64,000 nt of DNA from Gambelia wislizenii. Lineage: Eukaryota; Chordata; Lepidosauria; Squamata; Crotaphytidae. This document shows, one piece after another, positions 31,855 to 42,026 of this stretch; position 1 is the stretch's first letter; each line of letters opens with the position of its first letter. The notes below the pieces were generated by a model. It was not told the origin of the DNA. It made no database searches and saw only the letters and a list, made by a program, of their open reading frames with translations. The stretch covers positions 61,207,501 through 61,271,500 of the forward strand of contig JAUMIR010000001.1 in assembly GCA_030847615.1 (NCBI GenBank), written 5' to 3'. The position numbers were made by a program, and so were the translations under genes.

Positions 31855-32500
31855 TCCTCCCTACAATTTCAAAGCAGGCTAACTCCATGCCTGTCGGGAA
31901 GCCAACTCAAATAGCTGATAAGACACCCCGGCTCGGCAACAACTCAGTTGAAAAGCATAGTACCTGGTGTTGTCAGTAGCAGTCCTAGAGGGTCAGAAGT
32001 ACACAGAGAGAGAGAGCGAAGAATGAAGAGGCAGTCTGAGGTCAAAAGGATTCTGGCAGGTGGGCCAACAAAGACAGTCCAAGGTCAAGATATCTGAAGT
32101 CTCAAGATAGCAAGGTTCCAAGAGGCAGGAGAGTCAAAGGCAGAGGCTTCCTCCAGGAAACGCAGACTGCCTGAGACAAGGAATTCAGCGTCCCCCAGTT
32201 GCTTATGTTGGCCCAGCTCCCACTCCCAGCTGCAGGGTGATTGATGAGCTTCTGTCTCTTAATTTCTGGGAACGAAGAAGCCACGCCCTCTCTGCTCTTC
32301 TTTGGCTAAAGGTAGGTACCTGCTCTTCTACCTCTTGCTCTTGCTCCACTATGTCTCCCAGGCTTGGATCCTGTGCTGGGGCAGGGCTAGGCTGCTGAGC
32401 CCTGGGTTCTTCAGGGCTAGACTCAGACTCAGCCAGCTCTTCTGCAACTGGCTCAGCCTCCTCGCCTTCTGAGTCCTCAGAGTCCTGGCTGACCATGACA
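31855..32500 (-). mobile_element. Putative LTR A
   Basis: On the minus strand it begins TGTCATGGTCAGCCAGGACT (32500). It has a Glu/Ser/Pro-rich open stretch, then TCTTGACCTTGGACTGTCTT near 32085 and CGCTCTCTCTCTCTGTGTAC near 32010. The layout resembles LTR B but the sequence differs, so these would be two related families inserted in tandem. The acidic open frames (31588-31842 and 32203-32511 on -) are most likely LTR sequence, not genes. Confidence 0.4.
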
Positions 32501-32584
32501 ATGCCTGTCATTTTTTTTTGCTGTGTTTACAGCAGCAAAAAATGATTTAAAAATGATTTTTATTTCATCATTTTGCTGTAATTA

Positions 32585-32622
32585 TGCAAACACACACACA
32601 CACACACATATATATATATGAA
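32585..32622. repeat. (CA)n(TA)n microsatellite
   Basis: About 10 CA units followed by about 6 TA units. Confidence 0.9.
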
Positions 32623-33265
32623 ATAGCAAGGGGGAGTGAGGAAATCAGACCCCATGAGTGTTCTAATGCAGGCATTCAAGTGAAGAGACTTATCTCACCA
32701 CCCAGCACTTATAACAGCATTGGTATTGGGAGTTATTGATTGATTTTCCCATCAATGAAAAGGAGCATCACACTAACAGGGTGATTACACACCAGAAACA
32801 GGTGTTAGTGCCCCTAAGGAGCCCCACCTCCAGAAAGCCCCAAAATTGGCTTATTAATAATTTGGCTTATTAATGTGGTATTCTACTGGGAAGAGCAGTG
32901 AAATATCCTAAGAAAGCACATACTGAAAGCCATGCATCTCCCAAAGGAAGAACTACTGATAAATTCCAAGAAATGAGGAAATATGAGCTCAAAGGGACAT
33001 TACCTCCACCATACACCCAGGTGACAGACAATTGATCCTATTATAGATGGGTGGAGTATTCCTTTATTTGAAGGTATCGAGCTTCCCTTCCGTAATCACC
33101 TAACCATGAAAAGAGGCAGCTCAAGCTTTGTGAATCCAATCACCAGAATATTTAAGGCAGTTGCAACACATTAACATCTATTGTCAAGACCAGGAGTTTC
33201 CTGGAACTCATTGTGCAATCTTTAGAGCTATTGTTTCAATCCATGAAACTTCCTCGTCTCAGGAC
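32623..33265. other. No recognisable gene
   Basis: Unique-looking sequence without protein-like frames. Confidence 0.4.
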
Positions 33266-33267
33266 AT

Positions 33268-33546
33268 TATTTTTAATTTATTAATTTATTTATTTATACC
33301 CTGCTCTTCAGCCACAAGGCTATCAGAGCGGCTTACAAATTGTTTTTAAGCAATAGCAATTTACACATCTACACTGCATTAAACAGTTTCCACTGTGTGT
33401 TAGCTAATTGCCCCCCACAAGATGGGTACTCATTTTACCGACCTACGAAAGGATGGAAGGCTGAGTGAACCTTGGAGCCTGCTGGAATCGAACTTGCAAC
33501 ATGGTGACCTGCAGTACTGGCATTTAACCACTGCGCCACCAGGACA
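33268..33546 (-). mobile_element. tRNA-derived SINE (type 2), full length, inverted
   Basis: Read on the minus strand it starts GTCCTGGTGGCGCAGTGGTT (A-box-like), then GCAAGTTCGATTCCAGC (B-box), and ends TGGCTGAAGAGCAGGGTATA with an (AAAT)n tail. It is better preserved than the copy at 19203. Confidence 0.85.
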
Positions 33547-33759
33547 TATTTCTGGTATAAATATTGGCCGAAAATCATGCCTCATTGCACATAACACCTT
33601 TGCTTGGGGACGCTATGTATCTCTCTGTGTTAGCCACTCCAGATTCAGATTACTGGATTGCAGCTCTCAGCACTCCTCAACATTGGCTATGCTGGCAGGG
33701 CTACATCCATCCATACCTGGTGGATTTTACTGATTGCCCTTTTGGACAGGCTTCTTGAA

Positions 33760-34490
33760 CAAGTCTCCAGACTGAGAGAAAGAAGCAATGTTAATACTCA
33801 GTGCAAGGCCAGAAAATTTCATTAAAGAATCTACACCCCTTAAACTCTGGCCTTAATCTACTTGTCAGCATCCCATGAACATAAGCTTAGCTGTTGTCTT
33901 TCTATTATATTGCATTTCACACGGGAATGAGCTGTGACTTTTATTTTAATAAGCTCATCAGCTGGGGGCAAAATTAAATGAAGATCTTAGAGATTGGCAG
34001 AGAGGTTGCTGCTCCACTTCACTTAAATCCATCTGTCAGTTCTCATCCTACGTGAGGGGCCCTTTGCTAAAGCGGCAGCCCCCAACTTGGTTCAAATTAG
34101 CTTCCCCTTTCTTGAGTTTAAATGAAAAGAGACATCTAATTTGTGAGTGAAAAGATTTGTCATTTCTTAAGGGGATCCAGGCACGCAAAACACAATTAAT
34201 GTCTCCGAAGAATCATGGTTTTGTTTTGTTTGTTTGGTTGCAGAGGTGCAGCGGGTGGCTGACAGGAAAAATGAAATGAAAATAAATAAAAATCGGTTGC
34301 TCTAATGTCGTAGCTCAAGTGGCAAGTGTAATCTTCTCCTTTATCTAGGCCTGGAATTGCTTTCCTACAACAGCTTATATTATGAAAATGTGGCAGTTCT
34401 CAGCAACAAGATATTAAGGAAACAGATGCCCATGGGGGCTTGATCATCCTAACAAGGAACAAACAATGCTGAATACAGCTTTTATGTTCC
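33760..34490. other. Repeat-free stretch, candidate conserved non-coding element
   Basis: No transposon similarity, no microsatellite and no coding frame is seen across about 700 bp. The interval is rich in homeodomain-type TAAT cores (ACACAATTAATGTC, TTCAAATTAGCTTCC) and has a TCTGTCAGTT TALE-type word. In a window where nearly everything else is repeat, this looks like a sequence kept under constraint. That is inference from texture alone. Confidence 0.25.
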
Positions 34491-34692
34491 AGTCCCCCCC
34501 CCCCGCCAAACTAGCACCTGTTTTTACAGCAAATAAACCATTGTAATGAAAAGTATCATATGCTCTTGCCTCATGGATTTGTGTTTGGGTTATATGCCTC
34601 TCTCCTCTTTTCTGAGAGCAGGAAGTGCTTGACCAGGAGCCACAGAATGAGCAGAAAGGTCACTTTTATTTTACACGGTGCAGTTCCTTGCC

Positions 34693-34748
34693 ATTTGTGG
34701 GATGGACAGCCTTTTACGGGGCTAGTATCCCCCCGTAAAAGGCTGTCC
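34693..34748. repeat. Perfect short hairpin
   Basis: GGACAGCCTTTTACGGGG is followed after a short spacer by its exact reverse complement CCCCGTAAAAGGCTGTCC. Weaker complementarity extends outward (TGTGGGA / TCCACAG), so it may be the heart of a small palindromic MITE. Confidence 0.6.
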
Positions 34749-34846
34749 ACAGAGTACTGGAAACAGGAAATAAACAGTATCATTGTCATTTGGACTTATT
34801 TTGAAATATACAAGTTGCACATAAAGAAGCAGGCAAGCCCTTAAAC

Positions 34847-35081
34847 CAGTGGTTCTCAACCTGTGGGTCCCCAGATGTTGTTGGACTACAGTTCCCACAA
34901 GCCTTCTGAGGTCTCACCTTGACAGCCAGGTGGTCCTCCCAGTCATTAGTGAGGCTGTAAGTTCAATCCTACAGCCTCACTAATGACTGGGAGGACCACC
35001 TGGCTGTCAAGGTGAGACCTCAGAGGCTCCTGGGAACTCTAGCCCAACAACATCTGGGGACCCACAGGTTGAGAAGCACTG
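34847..35081. mobile_element. Palindromic hAT MITE
   Basis: The ends CAGTGGTTCTCAACCTGTGG and, inverted, CAGTGCTTCTCAACCTGTGG are hAT terminal repeats, with an exact 8-bp duplication CCTTAAAC at 34839-34846 and 35082-35089. Almost the whole 235 bp folds on itself. The inner arms around 34903-34945 and 34970-35022 are exact over about 50 bp. Confidence 0.9.
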
Positions 35082-35089
35082 CCTTAAAC

Positions 35090-35825
35090 AGACAATCATC
35101 TCCCTAAAGCAGCATCAGTTTTCTCCAAAGCAAAAGGCATATTCATGGACTCTACCATCTAGCTACAAATCTCAGTCTTCTGTCTCTTATTTTTTGGCTA
35201 TATTCCAACTCCAAGCTATTTCTCTCCTGGCTACAACTACACATATTTGTCTTATATAAGAAAAATGGGTCACACCAATATGTAGCAGTTAGAGAAGAGA
35301 CTGTCATCTGAAGGAAAGGCTGGTAACCAGACTCAGAGTTGAGAGCAGTCTAATTCATGTGGGAATGGCTATTGTAAGAACTATGGGGACTATCGATGCC
35401 ATTATCCATGTGTGTGTTTGAAGAATGAAAATTATAATTGACAAGCAAGGGAACAGGGTTGACATTAACATTAAGTCATGGGAGGCAATTTCCTCAGGTG
35501 ACTGAAAATGCAGGAAGTGGCAAGCAGTTGGAGGAGAGAGTGGTTTATTTCAGGTCCCACTTGCAATGCAACTAAGTTAGTTTCTTGTCTTTAGGTGCCA
35601 TGGAGAATGTTTTTCCATCACCAGTTTCCAACAAAATAGAATAGAATAGAATGTAAAAAATTAGCTGCCACTCCAGTTACCTTTGCTACATGGAATGGGA
35701 GAGGGTGCCATCTTGCTGTTTGCTTCAGACAGGAAAATGTTGTGGCCCAATCCAGAATGAGATCACAGAGTGTGGTTTTGGATTTCTACATTTTGTGCAT
35801 TTTTAAAAGAAAGCTTAAGGATTAC
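35090..35825. other. No recognisable gene
   Basis: Unique-looking sequence; no coding frame or repeat recognised. Confidence 0.4.
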
Positions 35826-35828
35826 ATA

Positions 35829-36052
35829 ATACAGGTTGCCCCCCCCCATATCTGTGGGGGATAGTTTCCTGAACTTAACACATATAAGTGAAACTGTGGA
35901 TAATAGCAAACTGCCATATCATAGAATTGTGCGGGAGGACCTAGAAAATGCTGGAAGACCTCGAGATGCCTACAGAGACTGTTCCTGCCCCAGCCATGGT
36001 TAAATGAAAGCAGCATTATTGATCCTACGGATATAAGGGGTGACTTGTATGA
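35829..36052 (+). mobile_element. Tigger-like MITE (second type)
   Basis: It begins TACAGGTTGCCCCCCCCCAT and ends ATATAAGGGGTGACTTGTAT, imperfect inverted ends with TA at the outside. The internal block differs from the 5.2/21.8/50.5 kb family, so it is a different subfamily. Non-coding. Confidence 0.5.
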
Positions 36053-36194
36053 CAAAAACAGGACTGCAGACTAAATACAGCAGAGTAGTGGTGGAATACC
36101 TTAGGTTCTCCATAAGAATGTTGCAGCTGCCAACATTCTTCAGCACTAGCTAGGGTGGATAAGACTTTCAGTCCAGCAACATCTGGGGCACCAA

Positions 36195-38170
36195 GTCCAG
36201 CTCTGCCAAAAATTTAAGGTCCAACAAATTCCTCACTTGCAGACAATTTTACAGTCCAGAAGGTAGAAGAGGTAACAAGGGGAACAGCTATTTTAGATCT
36301 GATCCTAACCAACAAAGATGATTTGGTTAATGGGGTGGAAGTGGTGGAATTCTTAGCGGGGAGTGACCATGTTCTGCTGGAGTCTGTTATACAGAGGAAA
36401 GGGGAGGCCAAGTATAGTCAGACATGCCTTCTAGACTTTAAGAAAGCTGATTTCAGAAAACTTAGGGAATTACTAGGGGGTGATCCCATGGCCAGGAATA
36501 CTAAAAGAGAAGGGAGTACATGATGGACGGGAGTTTCTAAAATTTGAGATATTGCAGACACAACTCCAAACAGTTCCAATGAGGAGGAAAAATGGCAGGT
36601 GTCTAAAGAAACCAGTATGGATGTCTAAAGAACTTTCAACTGAGCTAAGACTTAAAAGGAACATGTACAAGACATGGAGAAAGGGAGAAATCACCAAAGA
36701 AGAAATAAAGAAAAAATAGCCACTTCATGTAGGGGGAAAATCAGAAAAGCAAAAGCACAGATGGAGCTCAGGCTTCCTAGAGAGGTTAAAAACAATAAAA
36801 GGGGCTTTTTGGGGGGATATGTCTGTAGCAAAAGAAAGAACAAGGAAGTGGTAGGACCGCTGCAGGGAGAAGGTGGTGAAATGCTAACAGAGGACAGAGA
36901 AAAGGCAGAGTCACTCAACACCTTCTTTGCCTCAGTCTTCTCCCCAAAGGAGAACAATGCTCAACCTGGAGAAAATGGAACAGATGATGCAGTAGGGGAA
37001 ATGCAGCACAGAATGGGTAAAGAGGTTGTTCAGGAATACCTGGCCAGTATAAATGAATTCAAGTCTCCAGGGCCAGAGGAACTACATCCAAGGGTACTAA
37101 AAGAACTGGCCAAAGTAATCTCAGAACCACTGGCAATAATCTTTGAGAAATCCTGGAGAACAGGAGAGGTCCCAGCAGACTGGAGGAGGGCAAATGTTGT
37201 CCCCATCTTTTAAAAAAAAAAGGTGGGGGAGAAGACCCAAATAATTATAATCTAGTCAGCCTAACATCAATACTAGGAAAGATTCTAGAGCAGATCATTA
37301 AACAGATAGCTGGTAAGCACTTAGAAAGGAATGCCATGATCAATAAAAGTCAACATGGGGTTTTGAAAAACAAGTCATGCCAGACTAATCTTGTCTCCTT
37401 TTTGGTAGAGTTACATACTTGGTAGATGAAGGGAATGCTGTGGATGTAGTATATCTTGATTTCAGTAAGGCCTTTGACAAGGTTCCCTGTGATATTCTTG
37501 GGGAAAAGTTAGTAACATGTGGGCTAGGCAATGCAACTGTTAAGTGGATTTGTAATTGGTTGATGGGCCGAACCCAAAGGGCTCCTCTTCATCCTGGAGA
37601 GAAGTGACTAGTGGGGTGCCACAGGGTTTTGCCCTGGGCCCAGTGCTATTCAACATCTTTATCAAGGACTTGGATGAGGGAATAGAGGGCATGCTTATTA
37701 AGTTTGCAGATGACACCAAATTAGGAGGGGTAGCTAATACCCCAGAGGATAGGATCAGAATTCAAAATGACCTGAACAGATTAGAAAGCTGGGCCAAAAC
37801 TAACAAAATGCATTTCAGCAGGGAAAAATGTAGGATGGTCAGTAAAAATGAAATGCACAGATATAGGATGGGTGACACCTGGCTTGACAGCAGTACATGC
37901 AAAAGGGATCTAGGAGTCTTAGTGGACCACAAACTGAACATGAGTCAATGGTGTGATGGGGCAGCTAAAAAAGCCAATGTGATTCTAGGCTTCATCAATA
38001 GGAGTATAGTGTCTAGATCAAGGAACGTAATAGTGCCACTGTATTCTGCTTTGGTCAGACCTCACCTGGAATACTGTGTCCAGTTCTGGGCACCACAATT
38101 CCAGAAGGATATGGACAAGCTAGAATGTGTCCAGAGGAGGGTGACCAAAATGGTAGGAGATCTGGAAGCC
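36195..38170 (+). pseudogene. CR1 LINE ORF2, decayed, truncated at both ends
   Basis: The first block, 36290-36480, holds the end of the endonuclease (AILDLILTNKDDLV, with GSDHVLLESVI carrying the conserved SDH). The linker WMSKELSTELRLKRNMYKTW is at 36620, and the segment GEMLTEDREKAESLNTFFASVFSPK at 36880 is typical of CR1. RT motifs are PGPEELHPRVLKELA at 37070, VYLDFSKAFDKVPCDILGEKL at 37450, GVPQGFALGPVLFNIFIKDLD at 37610 and FADDTKLGG at 37704. Stops and frameshifts at about 36520, 36717, 37213-37230, 37420 and 37607 break it. The 3' end is missing after the KLECVQRRVTKM region, so there is no CR1 tail. It is older than the copies at 17.0 and 46.6 kb. Confidence 0.85.
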
Positions 38171-38566
38171 ATCAAATCTATGGAGGAAGTATCCAAACTT
38201 TTGATAAGTATAGGTATATTGTATTATTTACAAGAAAAATATGTAGTATCAGTAAAGAATTCAAGAGAAATAGTCATGTAATTGTTTTAAGGTACATAGT
38301 ATTCATGCAGTACCTAATATGTAGAACTTATATAACCCAATAACCACAGAGCAGTTATAACAATTGAAAAGTCTACAGTATCAGTAATTATATATACAGC
38401 TTCAGAGTAAAATTGTACATCCTTCAAATGTTACATACAGAGAGGTAACCACAATGTTTTAGGTATGGTGATATGCAAAAATAGCATGAGAAATCCTGTA
38501 CAGAATAAACTAAAAACCTATCACTTCACATCCACTTGGGTGATTGAAATATAAAGGTAATAATCC
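38171..38566. other. No recognisable gene
   Basis: AT-rich unique-looking flank between the CR1 break and the left end of the Harbinger element. Confidence 0.4.
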
Positions 38567-38567
38567 T

Positions 38568-38770
38568 GGGCGCCAGTTACACGACAAAAAATGTCGCGGG
38601 GCTTACCGTGTTATTGTGATTCCGAATCCATCCCCCGCTGTTTATACGATTTTTGTCACTGCTATGGATATCCCGGATGGTCCTGTGACATATTTACACG
38701 TACAAAGTTCCATTTTTAATTTTCGATTCTGGGATGCTTTACCCCGTGATTGTATTGTTTACACGTATTA
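38568..38770 (+). promoter_or_regulatory. Harbinger left terminus with repeated TTTACACG words
   Basis: The motif (G)TT(T)AYACG occurs four times: GTTACACG at 38576, GTTTATACG at 38640, TTTACACG at 38693 and GTTTACACG at 38757. Such subterminal repeats are usually binding sites for the element's own Myb-like protein or transposase. The same word is at the termini of the MITEs at 10439, 20092 and, as TTCACACG, 53402. The binding role is inferred. Confidence 0.5.
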
Positions 38771-38948
38771 GATGTACTGTGATTATTTTTGTCTGTCAAT
38801 CAAAGATGAGATTACTCGTTTTTTCAAATTTTGGTCTACGTGTTTCCGGTCCTTTTTCCCGCCACGGATGCAGCGATTGGCTAAAGTTTAAACAAAGAAG
38901 GACATCACATGCGCTTTTCATGCATCTCATCTTTTTCTGTATGGCAAC

Positions 38949-39536
38949 ATGGAGGCGGCCACTTCGGCAGCTCTGGCTACCGCTGCCCGTTTGCGATTAT
39001 CTCTTTTAGCTCTTAAGAGGTGCGTAATAATCATGCATAGAAGAAGGATGCTTCTTATTTTCCTTCTTCTTCTCCATTCCCAAGCGATGGAAAAAGCAAT
39101 TTCAATACAACAGGTCATGTACTTTGCTGCCATTGATTCCCCAGAGGTTATGAGATTTGTTCGCCCAGACCGGAGGAAGCGACGGTGGTGGGTGTACCCG
39201 ACAACGGATGAGTGGTGGGAGAAATTTGTGATGAACATCTGGTCGGATGAACGGTGGATACTGTACTTCAGGATGCCACGGTTCCTATTTATGCACCTTG
39301 CAGAGCTACTACGCCCAGAGATTGCAAAGTCAGACATGAACATGAGAAAAGCCATCCCTGTTGAGAAGAGATTCGCTGTTGCCGTTTTCCTTCTCACCCA
39401 CCGGTGCTCGTATGGTGCAGTTTCCCAGTTGTTTGGCATAGGAAGAGCAACTGTGTGCAAGATTTTTGTGGAGGTCGTGCTCGCAATGGAAAAGTTACTT
39501 CTTAAGCGGACAGTCTTCCTCGGAGACCACAGAAGG
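38949..39536 (+). CDS. Harbinger transposase, exon 1 (N-terminal/HTH part)
   Basis: The ATG at 38949 opens MEAATSAALATAARLRLSLL. About 55 residues of basic and hydrophobic sequence follow, then VMRFVRPDRRKRRWWVYP and EWWEKFVMNIWSDERWILYFRMPRFLFMHLAELLRPEI, a segment typical of HARBI1-like proteins. A helix-turn-helix comes next (VEKRFAVAVFLLTHRCSYGAVSQLFGIGRATVCKIFVEVV, residues about 137-178). The exon should end at AGAAG|GTATAT (39536/39537), a good splice donor. Spliced directly to exon 2, the phase does not fit (2 bases plus a phase-0 start gives TGA). So either a small middle exon is missed, another donor is used, or a small indel has occurred. The protein acts in the nucleus with the Myb-like partner. 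Confidence 0.75.
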
Positions 39537-39792
39537 TATATTTTTTTTTGTTTGTTTTTGATAAATCGTGTAATCGCATTTACTCTAAGACTTTTAAACA
39601 AAGCAGTATGGAGTACACGTGTATAATAATGTACTGATAGTACTGAAAGCTTCCCCCTATGTTTATATGTAGAGGACATGTATAGCATGCCAAAAAATAC
39701 AGGAATGTGTACTTTTGGACAGATATGTTTAATCGGAAAATCCTCCTTCCAACTTCTCACTGTCTCCTTTTTTTCAATTATTCATTTCCTAG

Positions 39793-40512
39793 GTGATGGA
39801 TTCCTTTGCAGCAATGGGATATCTACAAGTGGTAGCTTGCCTGGATGGGTGCCATGTTAATATAATCCCCCCCATACGCCAAGGGGATGAATTTATCAAC
39901 AGAAAGAATAGATACAGCGTTGTTCTTCAAGGGACTTGTGACCACCGTGGGGTTTTTATTGATGCGGAGATCGGTTGGAGCGGGAAGAATCACGACACCC
40001 GAATGTTAAGGAACTCTGGTTTTTTTGAGACTATGGAGGCTGGGATATTTGTGCCTGGTAATCCTACACTGTCAATTATGGGGAAGCAGGTAGTACCACT
40101 TACTTTTGTAGATGGAGCATATCCAATAAGGAATTGGCTGCTGACACCATTCCAGGGGACTACAAATCCCAAACAGAGACTGTACAATAGGTACCATAAC
40201 AAGATTAGATCGACGGTGGAGAGATACTTTGGCCGTTTGAAATCGAGATGGAGGGCATTAAAATACTGTATAGAGGTAGCTGAGGAGAATGTCTGTTCTG
40301 TAATATGTGCATGTGTTATTCTACACAATATATGTGAAACCAAAGGCAGTATCCTTGATGATCCTAACTGGCATGTGCAGAGGTTTGTCCTTGACACACT
40401 GGGAGCACCGATGGTAAATAATGATGCTGCGGAGAAGGAGCGGGGGGAGGCGGTACGGAACACTTTAAAAGAATATTTTTGGCACAAACATCACCATGGT
40501 GATGGGGAGTAA
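39793..40512 (+). CDS. Harbinger transposase, exon 2 (DDE catalytic domain)
   Basis: An acceptor TTCATTTCCTAG precedes GTGATGGATTCC. The frame is open for 240 codons to TAA at 40510. Catalytic acidic residues are the D of VACLDGCHVNIIPP (first D) and the D of LTFVDGAYPIRNWLLTPF (second D). The E is in NKIRSTVERYFGRLKSRWRAL (third position). CSVICACVILHNICE is the conserved C-terminal helix of DDE_Tnp_4 proteins. There are no stops and no frameshifts, so the domain is complete. AATAAAG at 40569 is a likely poly(A) signal. The fold and chemistry (cut-and-paste DNA integration) follow from the family. Confidence 0.9.
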   Translation: MMDSFAAMGYLQVVACLDGCHVNIIPPIRQGDEFINRKNRYSVVLQGTCDHRGVFIDAEIGWSGKNHDTRMLRNSGFFETMEAGIFVPGNPTLSIMGKQVVPLTFVDGAYPIRNWLLTPFQGTTNPKQRLYNRYHNKIRSTVERYFGRLKSRWRALKYCIEVAEENVCSVICACVILHNICETKGSILDDPNWHVQRFVLDTLGAPMVNNDAAEKERGEAVRNTLKEYFWHKHHHGDGE

Positions 40513-41072
40513 GTTTATGAATGGTTTGCCATGTCCTCAATGTATTGGATAACTTCTTCCTATGCACAATAAAGTGTTTGTATTCCTTTAAGTTCCTGTT
40601 ATCCCTTTTCCTGACCTTATTTGTTACTACCCTTTTTCAAATGTTGAAATATCTTTGACTTTTCACATTTGAGTTTGGAATGTATAGCATGCTGTCTAAC
40701 AGGAGTGGAACTGAACTCTGGAAAGTAGGCCACACTTGATACAAATGAATTTTAAGGCAAGCTGCCAGAACTGATACATTGTTGCGGTTTAGGCGGTTAC
40801 AGGAATTGGCGGGCTTTTGCCAGGGATTACTCTTTCTGGTAAAGGATCCAGACACTGCCTACTACCCTCAGAGAGTATCCTCCGCTAATTAACCAATCAA
40901 TTAGCCCAAACTACTTACATTTTGAAAAGTTTTCCTAGTTCCAAACTCCATAGGCTTGTTTCAAAAATGAAACGGTCAACGCGCAAAGTTATAAACTCGA
41001 GTTTTCGCATCCCGCCACATGGCGTTACGATGGCCGAAGGGGGGAGAGGACGTATTCGGCCGGATCGGCGCA
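40513..41072. other. Spacer between convergent Harbinger genes
   Basis: This holds the transposase poly(A) signal (40569) and, on the minus strand, the 3' end of the Myb-like gene. 40620-41070 shows no further coding frame; a short + frame at 40922-41170 lies opposite the Myb-like coding sequence. Confidence 0.5.
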
Positions 41073-41243
41073 TCACCTACTGGGGCACCAAGGAGACCAA
41101 CTCAGCATCCTCTCTGATTCATCAACGGAATGCTCATAGAATTTTTCTAGGTAACCCTGCAAAGACATAGTTTGCTCTTTTGATATTTTTTCTATTCGAG
41201 ATGCAAACATATCAGCTACAGATCTTGTATTTGCCATCATCTC

Positions 41244-41252
41244 AGAAACATC
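41244..41252 (+). repeat. L1 target-site duplication, left copy
   Basis: AGAAACATC at 41244-41252 is repeated at 46468-46476 right after the L1 poly(A). Joining the two flanks through one copy keeps the Myb-like frame (KKRSSDV then SEMMAN on the minus strand), confirming the site. Confidence 0.85.
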
Positions 41253-41856
41253 TAATGAAGATACCAAAAAAAGAGTGATAGAGCTGCTAATACAACACTT
41301 AGAATGGAGTGAAGAACAAGTCAGCAGGGAATTGGACCGGGTATACAGACTAAAATCGAACTTTGCAGTTAAAAGAAATCTCCCGAGAGATATAATAATA
41401 CAGTGTGCAAGAAAAGTGGTGAGAGACTATATAATGGAGGTGCATTTTAATAAAGGCATTTGCCATGAAGGGAAGTTACTCATATTATTGAAAGAAATTC
41501 CAGTGAGGATTTTAAGGAAGCGCAAGGACTACCAGTTTTTGGTGGAAACTTTGAAGAAAGAAAAAATTCCCTTCAGTTGGGACAAGCTGGAGGGTGTCTT
41601 ATTTACATACAAAAAAGAAAAATTCAGGATTGATACAGTGGAAAAAGCACAAGAATTCATTAAAAAGAACAAAAAAGACTTTGGACTGCAACGAAAAAAA
41701 CAAACTGAGCAATATGGAAATACAGAAGAAAATAGAGAAGCTACACACCAAGTAGAAAGACAACTTAGTGAAGAGAACAGAAAGACTGAGGGCAGAAGTG
41801 CAGAAAAAATGAGGAATTTAGAAGACAGTTTGCTGGACTTAGAAGTGCCAATGTAG
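41253..41856 (+). CDS. L1 ORF1 protein, C-terminal part
   Basis: The frame enters at NEDTKKRVIELLIQHLEWSE without its own start. LKSNFAVKRNLPRDIIIQCARKVVRDYIM corresponds to the RRM of L1 ORF1p. LLILLKEIPVRILRKRKDYQFLVETLKKEKIPFSWDKLEGVLFTYKKEKFRIDTVEKAQEFIKK is the C-terminal domain, with the usual spacing. A hydrophilic Gln/Glu-rich extension of about 55 residues follows. The N-terminal coiled coil is missing because of the 5' truncation, so the chaperone trimer could not form. The fragment has no stop before 41854. Confidence 0.85.
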
Positions 41857-42026
41857 GGCACTATTCAACTGAGTTAAGGAGAAAATAAAAAAGTAAAAAA
41901 TTTATGAATTTGGGTAATTAAGTTTAAACTTTGAAGTTCTTTTGAAAGATTTATATAAATAAAGATAGTAATATTATTATTGACGCTATGGTTGACATTT
42001 ATACAAATTAATAATTTCTATAGAAC

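Noticed and set aside
31588..32511. Two acidic Glu/Ser/Pro-rich open frames as candidate host exons
   Set aside because: They sit at the start of TGTCATG repeats that occur more than once in the window, and no splice partners are seen.
41073..41267. 5' inversion of the L1 (twin priming)
   Set aside because: The minus-strand frame here first looked like inverted ORF1, but it continues in frame with the Myb-like coding sequence on the far side of the L1, so it is host-transposon sequence.
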